From: Nocardia tenerifensis NBRC 101015
GTDB lineage: Bacteria > Actinomycetota > Actinomycetes > Mycobacteriales > Mycobacteriaceae
Assembly: GCF_000308715.1 (NCBI RefSeq)
Contig: NZ_BAGH01000344.1
Location: forward strand, 1 to 44,305
Reading direction: 5' to 3'
DNA: 44,305 bases
The notes beneath the pieces were generated by a model, which saw only the letters and a list, made by a program, of their open reading frames with translations, was not told where the DNA came from and ran no database searches. This document shows positions 33,594-41,534 of the stretch, piece after piece (position 1 is the stretch's first letter; each line of letters starts with the position of its first letter). Made by a program: the position numbers and the translations under genes.

Positions 33594-33902
33594 ATGACAT
33601 CTGTCCGAGTGCCTATCACCACCGCCTCCCGCAAAGGCGTCTCCGGACTCGTCGCCGCGAGCGAAGAGCAGCGGGTGATACTGACCAGTCACGGCCGGGC
33701 CGTGGCAGTGGTCGACTCGGCCGACCGGATCGATGAGGACCTGCGCAAAATTCGCGAGGCCAAGCTCGCGATCCTCGATGCCGCGGCCGATCTCGCGTCG
33801 AACCGGACGCGGACGTTCGACCTCGCGGAGGTGTGCGTCCGGCTGGGGGTCGACGAGGCCAGGGTGCGTGCCATCGCGGCCGAGCGCGTCGCGAATCGGT
33901 GA
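33594..33902 (+). CDS. Phd/YefM-type antitoxin
   Basis: 102 aa. The N-terminal half is Phd/YefM-like (VRVPITTASRKGVSGLVAA, then QRVILTSHGRAVAVV), which binds DNA as a dimer. The C-terminal half carries a second helix-turn-helix-like segment (FDLAEVCVRLGVDEARVRAI) in place of the usual short toxin-neutralising tail. The stop overlaps the start of the next gene (GTGA), the coupling usual in toxin-antitoxin operons. Confidence 0.8.
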   Translation: MTSVRVPITTASRKGVSGLVAASEEQRVILTSHGRAVAVVDSADRIDEDLRKIREAKLAILDAAADLASNRTRTFDLAEVCVRLGVDEARVRAIAAERVANR

Positions 33903-34645
33903 GGAAGGGCGAGTCGTTCCCCGGCGACCAGGCGGAGATCCAGTTCTCCGACGCGTTCGTCGAGTACCTCGAGGACCTGCCTCCTGCCGAATGCGAGTCG
34001 GTCCTGGTGGATCTCCTTGCGCTGTGCGGCAATCCGGCGGGTAGCCATCCGCTGAGCAACCGGGGCAGTGGGGATCGGCTGGCGGGCTGGAACACCCTCG
34101 ATGTTCTGGGCAAGCAGCATCGGGTCGTTTTCTCCAGCCGGATAGTCGGCGACGTCGGCCTCATCGAGGTCCTCTGCGCGGGCCCGCGCCGGGCCGACGC
34201 CGCCTACGACATGGCGAATGCGTTGATCCAGTGCGGGCGGCTCACGCTCGACGAAGCCACCGAACTATGGCAAGCCCTGGTCTTGCTCGACCTGCTCGCC
34301 GAGGACATCGGCCTCGACGGCTGGGACTTCCGACCGGAACCGGCGCCGGAAGGTCTCATTCGTACCGTCGTCGCCGCCGGATTACTCGACGAGACCATCG
34401 CCCTTGTGTTGTCGAAAGACGAGATCGATGCGGCGATGTCGCGGGGCTGGGGACCGGAGGGACCGGATCCCGAGGCCGCACTGCGCGCCGCGTTGGCGCG
34501 CGCACGCGCCGGAGTGGACGCCGGCGACCTCGGCCGGATCATGCAGGGTCGGCGCGAAGAGCGTTGTGGCGCAGCGCTTCCGCGTGCCGGGGCCGCCTGC
34601 ATCCGGCGGAAGGATCATCCTGGGCCGCACCGCGCCACCGCTTGA
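33899..34645 (+). CDS. RelE/ParE-like putative toxin with long C-terminal extension
   Basis: 248 aa, far longer than the 85-110 aa of RelE/ParE toxins. Residues about 12-100 look like a RelE/ParE core: QFSDAFVEYLEDLPPAE, LAGWNTLDVLGKQHRVVFSS, GLIEVLCAGPRRADAAYD. A helical extension (about 105-205) follows, then a basic tail with C-x10-C-x5-H-x3-H (RCGAALPRAGAACIRRKDHP, then GPH), resembling a zinc knuckle. GTG start overlaps the antitoxin stop. Toxicity is inferred from the pairing and core only. The stop abuts the convergent FMN reductase gene. Confidence 0.65.
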   Translation: MRKGESFPGDQAEIQFSDAFVEYLEDLPPAECESVLVDLLALCGNPAGSHPLSNRGSGDRLAGWNTLDVLGKQHRVVFSSRIVGDVGLIEVLCAGPRRADAAYDMANALIQCGRLTLDEATELWQALVLLDLLAEDIGLDGWDFRPEPAPEGLIRTVVAAGLLDETIALVLSKDEIDAAMSRGWGPEGPDPEAALRAALARARAGVDAGDLGRIMQGRREERCGAALPRAGAACIRRKDHPGPHRATA

Positions 34646-35200
34646 TCAGGCCGCGTAAGGGTTTTGGGTGCGGGCGGTGCGGAGGGCGGATGCCCACCAG
34701 TGGAGTTGGTCGAGGAGTTGGTCGGCGGCGGCCGCGGGGGCGGCGGGGTCGGTGGGATTGCCTGTGGCGTCGAAGAGTTGGGCGGCGCCGTGGAAGCTCA
34801 CGGTGTCGCGGACGGTGACGGCGTGCAGTTCGGCGAAGACGTGGCGCAGGTGTTCCACGGCGCGCAGGCCGCCGGAGACGCCGCCGTAGGAGACGAATCC
34901 GATGGGCTTGGCTTGCCATTCGGTGTAGTGGCTGTCGATCGCGCTCTTGAGCGGGGCCGGGTAGCTGTGGTTGTACTCGGGAGTCACGACGACGAAACCA
35001 TCGGCGGCAGCCAGCCGAGCGCTGATAGACGTCCCCGAGACATGTTCTGACAGTCGGTCTTCCGCGAGATCGATGAGATCGAGCGTGACGTCCCCACGCC
35101 GCCGGGCATGCTCGACGAACCAGGCGGACACCGTGGGCCCGAACCGTCCCGTCCGGGTACTTCCCACGATGACCGCGACCTTGACCGGATTTTCCGACAT
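34646..35200 (-). CDS. NAD(P)H-dependent FMN reductase-like flavoprotein
   Basis: 184-aa flavodoxin-fold reductase (FMN_red family). The FMN phosphate loop is VIVGSTRTGRFGPTV near the N-terminus. The isoalloxazine loops are TPEYNHSYPAPLKSAID and GFVSYGGVSGGLRAVEHLR. The ATG at 35198-35200 has AAAGGA six bases upstream. It could supply reduced flavin or reduce quinones. The inverted repeat at 35248-35261 suggests control by an unlinked repressor. Confidence 0.9.
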   Translation of the reverse strand: MSENPVKVAVIVGSTRTGRFGPTVSAWFVEHARRRGDVTLDLIDLAEDRLSEHVSGTSISARLAAADGFVVVTPEYNHSYPAPLKSAIDSHYTEWQAKPIGFVSYGGVSGGLRAVEHLRHVFAELHAVTVRDTVSFHGAAQLFDATGNPTDPAAPAAAADQLLDQLHWWASALRTARTQNPYAA

Positions 35201-35247
35201 GCCAATTCCTTTCGACGTGCGCTGGTGTCGCAGGCAAGCGTCGAACA

Positions 35248-35261
35248 TGAACAAAGGTTCA
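35248..35261. promoter_or_regulatory. inverted repeat upstream of the FMN reductase
   Basis: TGAAC-AAAG-GTTCA, a perfect 5-4-5 dyad 47 bp upstream of the reductase start, in the right place for a repressor such as a TetR- or MarR-family protein. No regulator gene is adjacent. Confidence 0.4.
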
Positions 35262-35286
35262 GGTCAAGTCGGCGTGCTCCGGGTCC

Positions 35287-35895
35287 CTATTTGGCGGTGG
35301 TGGTCGCCGTCGGCTCGGGAGCTGGCGACGTGGTCACCGTGGTGGCGGGTGGTGGCGTCGTCGACGACGGGGCAGGCGTGGGCGTCGGCTTGATCGGCGG
35401 CGGCGGGCACTTTCCCGTCTGCTGAGCGATCGCGTTGATCTCGGCCGGCGACCGTGGATCGCCCGTGTAATCGAACCGCTCCGTGCAGAGCGCACCGCAG
35501 TTGTCGTTGCAGTTGTCCGTCCCGCCGGGGCGCGGAGCGGGTAGCTCGCCACAGAAGATCTGGCCGCAGTTGTCGGTACCGCCGGGTTGCGGAGCGGGCG
35601 GCTCACCGCAGAGAATTTGGCCGCAGTTGTCGGTGCCCCCGGGCGGCGGCTGGACGGCGGGTGCACCCTGATCACCCCGCTTCGATGCTTCGACCTGCGG
35701 TACACCGGGATGGGGTGGCAACGGAGCCCAACTCGTCGGCGTCATCGTCTTCGCGGCGACCGACGTGGCGGTCGCCTTAGACGTGGGGGCGGCGGAGTCG
35801 GACCCTTTCGACCCACACCCCGCCAACACCAATACCAACGTCACCGCGGCCAGCAGCGCACCTGCGATCGCACGCAGCCGAATACCCCGCACCAT
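35287..35895 (-). CDS. lipoprotein with Cys-containing 19-residue repeats
   Basis: 202 aa. The signal peptide ends in a perfect lipobox LVLAGC. The mature part is a Ser/Thr/Ala linker, then repeats of PGGTDNCGQILCGEPPAPQ (two full copies, then a third diverging into DNCNDNCGALC), a short FDYTGDPRSPAEINAIAQ segment, and a Pro/Thr-rich tail (residues about 155-202) that could span the cell wall or be glycosylated. Paired cysteines in each repeat could bind metal or crosslink. ATG at 35907 is an alternative start; AGGAGG lies just before it. The function is unknown. Confidence 0.75.
   Translation of the reverse strand: MVRGIRLRAIAGALLAAVTLVLVLAGCGSKGSDSAAPTSKATATSVAAKTMTPTSWAPLPPHPGVPQVEASKRGDQGAPAVQPPPGGTDNCGQILCGEPPAPQPGGTDNCGQIFCGELPAPRPGGTDNCNDNCGALCTERFDYTGDPRSPAEINAIAQQTGKCPPPPIKPTPTPAPSSTTPPPATTVTTSPAPEPTATTTAK
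35511..35645. repeat. 57-bp in-frame tandem repeat
   Basis: Two full 57-bp units (35511-35567, 35568-35624) and a partial third (from 35625) encode the 19-residue Cys repeats of the lipoprotein. Both units begin AGTTGTC and end TGGCCGC, with a handful of substitutions between them. The length is a multiple of three, so copy-number change would keep the frame. Confidence 0.8.
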
Positions 35896-35994
35896 GGAAA
35901 CCCTCATCTCCTCCTGCTGCCGAAGCAGCCCACCCCGAACCAAGGCCAAACGTACACGGCAGTACACGCTTTCGGACAGCGGGCCGACCATCCC

Positions 35995-36217
35995 TTGATC
36001 ATCGCGTCCGGTTTCGAGTGCTATCTGTCCGAGAACGTAACGGCGACAGCCGATCCCGGCCTGGGTGCCAACGTGTCGTTCGAGGGACGACGGCGGCTTT
36101 CTCGGCATCCTCATCGGCACCACCGCCGACGGCGACGTTATCGTGGAGGCGGTGGGCTTCATCCGCGACACCGCGAGCTCCACCAGCCCCGACTATCAAT
36201 TCAGCTGGTACACCTAG
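35995..36217 (+). pseudogene. coding remnant with frameshift
   Basis: Between the lipoprotein and the NmrA gene (gap 35896-36224) the plus strand shows coding-like sequence in two frames. One frame gives ECYLSENVTATADPGLGANV up to about 36,085. The next frame gives GFLGILIGTTADGDVIVEAV then FIRDTASSTSPDYQFSWYT and a stop at 36215-36217. Nearly every third codon base in the second part is G or C, as in real genes here. A one-base shift near 36,085 would join them. There is no ribosome site or good start, so it is probably a decaying gene end. The family is not recognised; the start coordinate is approximate. Confidence 0.45.
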
Positions 36218-36224
36218 CTATCGC

Positions 36225-37115
36225 TCACCCGCCGACCGCGGGCGCGAGGACCTCCGCGCACCACTCGCGGAAGGTCGTCGGGCTCTCGGTCTCCGGTGTG
36301 CGCGCCACGCCAGTGTCGAGGCCCGCGTCCTTGGCCCACATCATGTCGATCAAGCCCTGCGCCATCGCCTCGCTGCCGCCGCGGCAGAGGAACGCGGCGC
36401 GGAAGTCATCGATAGACTGCCGCTGGTAACGGATCGGGCGGCCGAGCACGTCGGACATGATGCGCGCCATGTCATTCGGCGAAAGATCCTCGGGTCCGAG
36501 CACCGGGACCTCGCCCGTGCCGGTCCACGAGCGGTCGAGCAGCAGGCCGGCGGCGACGGCGGCGATATCGCGGGTGGCCGCCAGCGGCGCTGCGCGGTCG
36601 GCGTCGACGATATCGGTGAACACGCCGTGCTCGCGGATCGGAATCACTTGCCGCAGAAGGTTGTCCATGAACGACGGATTGGCCAGCGCGCGGTAGGCCA
36701 CGCCCGTTTCGGCGATGAGGTCGTCCATGGCCAGCGACGCGGTCACATGCCCGGCGCGTTCCGCGACGGGGGTGCCGCGGCCGACCGCCGAGACGCCGAC
36801 GACGTGCCCGACCCCATGAGCGGTGAAGGCCTTGGCGGCGGCACGCGTGAACTCGGTGTACACGGCTTCCAGGCTCGGCGCCCGCGGATCCGGCGGGACC
36901 AGCCAGAAGACGGCGTCCGCGCCCGCGAAGGCGCGGTCGACGGTCTCGGCGTCGCCGTGCGAGCCGGTGACGACCTCGACGCGGTCGCGGACCGAGTCGG
37001 CCAGCTTCGCCGGGTCGCGCGCGATGACGCGCAGTTTCTCGTCGGGTGCTTGTTCGAGCAGGATTTCCAGGACCCGGCCACCGATCTGGGCGGTGGGGGC
37101 GGTAACAACGATCAT
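36225..37115 (-). CDS. NmrA-like NAD(P)-binding oxidoreductase
   Basis: 296-aa atypical SDR. The N-terminal Rossmann motif is IVVTAPTAQIGGRVLEILLE (second Gly of the usual GxxGxxG replaced by Ala). The family pattern ADAVFWLVPPDPRAPS and LANPSFMDNLLRQV are present. Start ATG 37113-37115 with no strong ribosome site. It is divergent from a LysR regulator that probably controls it. The fold call is firm, the reaction unknown. Confidence 0.82.
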   Translation of the reverse strand: MIVVTAPTAQIGGRVLEILLEQAPDEKLRVIARDPAKLADSVRDRVEVVTGSHGDAETVDRAFAGADAVFWLVPPDPRAPSLEAVYTEFTRAAAKAFTAHGVGHVVGVSAVGRGTPVAERAGHVTASLAMDDLIAETGVAYRALANPSFMDNLLRQVIPIREHGVFTDIVDADRAAPLAATRDIAAVAAGLLLDRSWTGTGEVPVLGPEDLSPNDMARIMSDVLGRPIRYQRQSIDDFRAAFLCRGGSEAMAQGLIDMMWAKDAGLDTGVARTPETESPTTFREWCAEVLAPAVGG

Positions 37116-37171
37116 GATTCGAGTCTCGGGGCGGCCACCGGCGACCGTCCAATACCCTTTGCCGCCCGTTG

Positions 37172-37186
37172 ATACCCTCGAGGTAT
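37172..37186. promoter_or_regulatory. candidate LysR binding site
   Basis: ATACC-CTCGA-GGTAT is a 5-5-5 dyad whose right end overlaps the LysR start codon. A second ATACCC lies 20 bp upstream (37152-37157). Both fall in the 69-bp LysR/NmrA divergent gap (37116-37184). LysR proteins commonly bind such paired sites in the intergenic region. Confidence 0.4.
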
Positions 37187-37994
37187 GGATCTGGACCTGC
37201 GCAAGCTCCGCTACTTCGTCACGGTGGCCGAGCGGCGGCACTTCGGCCGGGCCGCCGAACAGCTCTATATCGCGCAGCCGGTGCTCAGCCGCCAGATCAG
37301 GGCCTTCGAGCAGGAACTCGACTGCACACTGTTCGTGCGGACCACCCGCAGCGTCGAACTCACGGCCGCCGGGCAGCAGCTGTACGAGGAGGCGCAGGGC
37401 ATTCTCACGACGGTCGACTCGGCGGTGCGGCGCGTGCACGACATCGATCGCGGTGTCCGGCGGCTCGTCGTCGCCTTCTCCACGGGATTGCATGTGTCCG
37501 AGGCGATTCGGGCGTTCGCCGCGCGCCATCCGGACGTCGAGACCGACGTGGTGCCTGCCCGCTGGTGGGAGCGCGAGGCGCCGCTGCGCGACGGCCGGGC
37601 CCAGGTCGGCTACCTGCGGCGACCATTCGACGAGTCGGGTCTGCGGGTCATCCCGATCGGCCATGAGCCGAGGGTCGCCTGCCTGCCCGCGACGCACCCG
37701 CTGGCGGACCGCGCCGAACTCACCCTCGCGGACCTCCACGGCGAACGGATGCTCGACGTGCCGAACAGACGCACGACGTCACTGGAGGAGAAGTTCGAGC
37801 TCATCGCCTCCGGGCAGGGGATCACACTCATTCCGCTGAGCGTCGCACGCTCCTACGCCCGCCCCGACCTCGTCCACATCACCGTCACCGACGCCCCCGT
37901 GGCCGAGGCGTGCCTGGCCGCCGTCGCGGACCGGCGCGAGAAATTGCTGCGCGATTTCCTGGCGATTGCCGAGACGACGCTGCGTCAGCGGTGA
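37185..37994 (+). CDS. LysR-family transcriptional regulator
   Basis: 269 aa, slightly short for the family. The N-terminal winged HTH is LRKLRYFVTVAERRHFGRAA with AQPVLSRQIRAFEQELDC and LFVRTTRSVELTAAGQQL. A periplasmic-binding-like effector domain follows. It faces the NmrA-like gene (36225) and precedes a TetX-like monooxygenase (38037) by 42 bp, so either or both may be targets. Confidence 0.92.
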   Translation: MDLDLRKLRYFVTVAERRHFGRAAEQLYIAQPVLSRQIRAFEQELDCTLFVRTTRSVELTAAGQQLYEEAQGILTTVDSAVRRVHDIDRGVRRLVVAFSTGLHVSEAIRAFAARHPDVETDVVPARWWEREAPLRDGRAQVGYLRRPFDESGLRVIPIGHEPRVACLPATHPLADRAELTLADLHGERMLDVPNRRTTSLEEKFELIASGQGITLIPLSVARSYARPDLVHITVTDAPVAEACLAAVADRREKLLRDFLAIAETTLRQR

Positions 37995-38036
37995 ATTCCG
38001 TGCGCGCATGACGAACGCAAGCACGACGCAAGTTCG

Positions 38037-39182
38037 ATGCAATTTCCACACGGCACGCTCTTCGACGTGACCGAATACGCAGACCAACAGACCGATCGCG
38101 CCACTCCGGTAACCATCGTCGGCGCCGGACTCGGCGGCCTCACCCTCGCCCGCGTCCTGCACCTGCACGGCATCGCGGCGACGATTTACGAGGCGGAAGC
38201 CTCCCCCATGGCGCGCGGGCAGGGCGGATTGCTCGACATCCACGACTACAACGGCCAACTCGCCCTCCAGACGGCCGGCCTCATGGATGAATTCCGCGGC
38301 ATCATCCTGGAGGGACACCAGGCAATGCGGGTCGTCGGTCCGGACGGCACCCTCCTGGCCGACCATGCCGATGACGGTTCCGGCGGCCGCCCCGAGGTGT
38401 ACCGCGCCGAGCTCCGCCAGATCCTGCTCGACTCGATCCCCGCCGGCACCGTCCAGTGGGGACACAAGCTCAGCGAAGTCCGTCCCCTCGGCGCGGGCCG
38501 CCACGAACTCACCTTCGCCAACGGCGCCACCGTCACCACCGACCTGCTGGTCGGCGCCGACGGCGCATGGTCGCGAGTCCGTCCGCTGCTGACCGCCGCC
38601 GTCCCCGAGTACGCCGGCGCCGCGGGCATCGAGACCTACCTGTTCAACGCCGACGTCAACCACCCCGCCACCGCGAAAATCGTCGGCGACGGATCGATGA
38701 TCGCCCAGGGCCCCACCAGCGAACTCTTCGCGCACCGGGAAAAGAACGCGACTCTGCACGCCTACGCCATCCTCACCAGACCCCTCGAATGGTTCGACAC
38801 CATCGATTTCACCGACCCAGCCGCCGCCACCGCCCGCATCGTCCGCGAATACGAAGGCTGGGCACCCGAACTCACCGCCCTCATCACCCAAACCGACACA
38901 GCACCCCTCCTACGCCCCCAATACACCCTCCCCACCGGCCAGACCTGGGACCGCGTCCCCGGCGTAACCCTCATCGGCGACGCCGCCCACCTAGCACCCC
39001 CCAACGGAGAAGGAGCCAACTTCGCCATGCTCGACGGCGCCGACCTCGCCAAAGCCATAGCCGCCCACCCCACCGACCCCGAAACCGCCCTCACCCAATA
39101 CGAACTCACCATGTTCCCCCGCGCCGCCCACCTCCCCCAAGAAGCACTCGATTTCCACGAATCCTTCGACAAGCATCGGTGA
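38037..39182 (+). CDS. FAD-dependent monooxygenase, TetX-like
   Basis: 381-aa group A flavin hydroxylase. The FAD dinucleotide motif is VTIVGAGLGGLTLARVL. GGLLDIHDYNGQLAL aligns with the GGTLDLH region of TetX. RPEVYRAELRQILLDSIP follows, and the second FAD motif is TLIGDAAHLAPPNGEGANFA. Overall layout is closer to TetX-type tetracycline-modifying enzymes than to UbiH or phenol hydroxylases, but substrate-pocket residues cannot be judged here. Start ATG 38037 or GTG 38067; neither has a ribosome site. It is 42 bp downstream of LysR on the same strand. A terminator follows. Confidence 0.8.
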   Translation: MQFPHGTLFDVTEYADQQTDRATPVTIVGAGLGGLTLARVLHLHGIAATIYEAEASPMARGQGGLLDIHDYNGQLALQTAGLMDEFRGIILEGHQAMRVVGPDGTLLADHADDGSGGRPEVYRAELRQILLDSIPAGTVQWGHKLSEVRPLGAGRHELTFANGATVTTDLLVGADGAWSRVRPLLTAAVPEYAGAAGIETYLFNADVNHPATAKIVGDGSMIAQGPTSELFAHREKNATLHAYAILTRPLEWFDTIDFTDPAAATARIVREYEGWAPELTALITQTDTAPLLRPQYTLPTGQTWDRVPGVTLIGDAAHLAPPNGEGANFAMLDGADLAKAIAAHPTDPETALTQYELTMFPRAAHLPQEALDFHESFDKHR

Positions 39183-39192
39183 GCCGTGCCCA

Positions 39193-39227
39193 AGTGAGCC
39201 CCCAACCCACCCGGCTGGGGGCTCACT
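39193..39227 (+). terminator. hairpin terminator after the monooxygenase
   Basis: Perfect 12-bp stem AGTGAGCCCCCA (39193-39204) with TGGGGGCTCACT (39216-39227) around an 11-nt loop, starting 10 bp after the stop codon. It separates the monooxygenase from the lower-GC cassette. Confidence 0.85.
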
Positions 39228-39355
39228 CAATTCCGCATCTGCTCTCCGCGTCTCGAAATTCCGTGCTGTTCAATAAGGCCGGATACCACGTGTTAGCCGA
39301 ACGGAACGGCTCAAACACTCGATAGCTCGAGCACATCCGCCAGCGCCCGCGCGAC

Positions 39356-40570
39356 CTAAGCCTCGAGTAACTCCGCAGTTCCGCACCAAGCCTCGTGACG
39401 CTCCTTCGCGGCGACGAGGAGGCGCTCGCGGAGCTGGTGGCGCGAACGCCCTCGGGTCTTCACCGCATGGCAGTCCGGACACAGCGCGATCATCTGCACC
39501 GGGTGATCCCGGCCTCCTGTGGCGATGTCGGAGACATGGTCTACCTCCAGAACAGGGAGGCCGCTGTCGGTGTGATCCGGGGCCGGCTTGCCGCAGGAAG
39601 GGTTTTCGCATAACCCTCCGCTGCGGAGGATGACCGCTCTCTGGGCTGCGGCGAGCCGAATCGGATCATTGCCGACTGTCGGACGCCGCTTCCCACGGGT
39701 GCTCGCTTCGCGGTTCGTGACCACGTCGATCAAGTCCTGGTAGGCGCGCTTGGGATCCTCGCTACTCGCCTCGTCATCAGTCAGCGCGGGATTGTCGTCG
39801 ATGACCGAGCCTCCCTCGAGGCCAACCGCTTTCGTCACCGCAACGTAGTCGAAGTCCCCGAAGAACTTGTCGATGATCGCGGTGACGACCTGCACCCGAG
39901 CCAGACCAGACGAGCGGAGCAGTTCGTAGACCGGCGCGGGAAGACCACCGTCTGGCTGATGTTCGTCGAACCACCGGCGCAGCCGCGCATCACCGTGAGC
40001 GGTAGGAACGGCAGCCGAGGTATCGAGTGTCCACAGTCCGGCACGACAAAGCGCCGCGATCGGGTAGTCCGGACGCCCCTCAGGACGCTCACCGGATCTG
40101 TGGTGCGCGCTCAATAAGGGGATGAGCTCCGCCTGTGTCCGCTCCCACACCAACACCCGATCCGCTCCCCGCTGCGCTCGGCCGATCGCCCACAACAGCA
40201 CAACTGCCTGTTTCAGCATGGGACCGCTCGCCACCGTCGCGGGCCGAAGTTCCTCGATCGCGCGGACCAGCTCCTGAACCGTCAACAGGGGAACCCGATC
40301 GATGACGTCGAAGCCCAAGCGCTGCAACACCCCCGCAGCATGGCTCCAACCGCCGGAGAACTCCGTAGCTCGCAGGGGAGGCTGCCCACTCAGGAACGCG
40401 TGTGCGGCACCGGCAAGAGCTTTGGAATCGTAGAACTTGCCCTCGTACACAACGAACAACCGCCGAGACTCAGCGAACCCGTACTTCACCAGGAACCGCT
40501 CACGCCCAACCCGGTCGAACTCCCTGATCGCCGCAATGACCGCATCCCGCGTCAAGTCCCTGAGCGCCAC
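39356..40570 (-). CDS. ScoMcrA-like HNH endonuclease with sulfur-binding-like domain
   Basis: 404 aa from a GTG at 40568-40570; a GTG at 40645 is a longer option, and neither has a clear ribosome site. Residues about 1-85 match the ScoMcrA-like N-terminal head (AAIREFDRVGRERFLVKYGF, YEGKFYDSKALAGAAHAFL). Residues about 95-220 resemble the phosphorothioate-binding (SBD) domain (KQAVVLLWAIGRAQRGADRV, then DYPIAALCRAGLWTLD). The C-terminal HNH nuclease has CENPSCGKP, VLEVDHVSDIATGGRDHPVQ and ALCPDCHAVKTRGR. Type IV enzymes of this kind cut modified foreign DNA. No SRA (methyl-cytosine) domain is evident. Confidence 0.75.
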   Translation of the reverse strand: MALRDLTRDAVIAAIREFDRVGRERFLVKYGFAESRRLFVVYEGKFYDSKALAGAAHAFLSGQPPLRATEFSGGWSHAAGVLQRLGFDVIDRVPLLTVQELVRAIEELRPATVASGPMLKQAVVLLWAIGRAQRGADRVLVWERTQAELIPLLSAHHRSGERPEGRPDYPIAALCRAGLWTLDTSAAVPTAHGDARLRRWFDEHQPDGGLPAPVYELLRSSGLARVQVVTAIIDKFFGDFDYVAVTKAVGLEGGSVIDDNPALTDDEASSEDPKRAYQDLIDVVTNREASTRGKRRPTVGNDPIRLAAAQRAVILRSGGLCENPSCGKPAPDHTDSGLPVLEVDHVSDIATGGRDHPVQMIALCPDCHAVKTRGRSRHQLRERLLVAAKERHEAWCGTAELLEA

Positions 40571-40739
40571 ATCGACACGATAAGCGACCCCACCGACAAG
40601 AACGTCATCTCGCCGAGATCTCCGCAGCCGGGACCGACCACACACGGAGACGTACGAGGAAAAGCCCTACCCAAACCGCCCTGGAAGGCCTACACGTGGA
40701 TCCGAAACTCGACCACCGTTGCGCAGCCGACCAACGCGT

Positions 40740-41534
40740 TTAGTTGAGCGTGACTAGGTTTCGGACCATCGCACCGAAACGTGCTCGGCCAGAGACGAAA
40801 AGCTTTCGGTCGACGGTTCCACGTTCCACGCGGGAAACAAGTTGCGCCAATGCGGTAGCCGCGTCTCGTCGAGTACCAGTGAGCGCAGCCTCTCGGAGCC
40901 GCCACGGCGTGATACTCGTACGGTAATGATGAGCTATTTCGAAGAGCGAGCAAAGATCGGCGACATCCTTCTCCGCATGTCGGCTTGCCCAAGCAAGGGC
41001 CTTCAAGATAACGGCCGCTTCGACGTCCGGGATCAACACCGTGAAGCGGATCCGGTTACCGTCGCGCAACCCCACCTCAGCAGAGACTGAGAGCGGAGGT
41101 GACTGGATCGCCATACTCAACCCGGGCGCCGTGTCGAATCCACGACCCTCGATGATGCTGGTTCTCCCCGTGCTGCCGAACGGCACAAGCAGGTCCACAG
41201 TCATGCGTCCCTCAAAGCTGTTCTTGCCGTATCGATTTCCCTTTTCAGCCTCGTATCCGAGCTCTTGAAGTCGCCGATGCAAGCTTTGACCGGCAGCGAC
41301 CGGCCGGCTGACGCCGGCATCAGCATCTGCGGTCCCCCGAATCTGCAGTGACGGTGTCGGATAGGCGTGTATCAGCAACTGCACCATGTGGCCGCCGATG
41401 ACACGGTATCCGCCGTCCTCGTCGATATCGATCTCGGCGGCAGCGTGAGCTAGGTCCGCGAGGGCTAGGAACCCGAGGTCGGATGCGTTCGAGGTGGACA
41501 TAATCTGCACTTCGACAGATCGCGGCTCAGTCAC
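40740..41534 (-). CDS. AbiEii-like nucleotidyltransferase (type IV toxin-antitoxin / abortive infection)
   Basis: 264 aa, GTG start (41532-41534) with GGAG six bases upstream, overlapping the AbiEi-like gene by 8 nt. Minimal nucleotidyltransferase features: VIGGHMVQLLIHAY (Gly-Gly) then RGTADADAGVSR (metal-binding D-x-D). A later ILKALAWASRHAEKDVADLC segment matches the AbiEii K...KDxxDL helix. AbiEii toxins transfer nucleotides to tRNA or other targets and block growth of phage-infected cells. ATG at 41501 is an alternative start. Lower GC than the core genes suggests acquisition. Confidence 0.72.
   Translation of the reverse strand: MTEPRSVEVQIMSTSNASDLGFLALADLAHAAAEIDIDEDGGYRVIGGHMVQLLIHAYPTPSLQIRGTADADAGVSRPVAAGQSLHRRLQELGYEAEKGNRYGKNSFEGRMTVDLLVPFGSTGRTSIIEGRGFDTAPGLSMAIQSPPLSVSAEVGLRDGNRIRFTVLIPDVEAAVILKALAWASRHAEKDVADLCSLFEIAHHYRTSITPWRLREAALTGTRRDAATALAQLVSRVERGTVDRKLFVSGRARFGAMVRNLVTLN

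Noticed and set aside
34404..34658. Alternative frame as the true C-terminus of the RelE-like protein
   Set aside because: Its third-position GC looks good, but the original frame ends in an orderly C-x10-C-x5-H-x3-H tail, which is unlikely by chance. No frameshift needs to be assumed.
39228..39355. Attachment site or insertion-sequence end at the left border of the defence-like cassette
   Set aside because: No terminal inverted repeat, target duplication, integrase or tRNA was found on either side.
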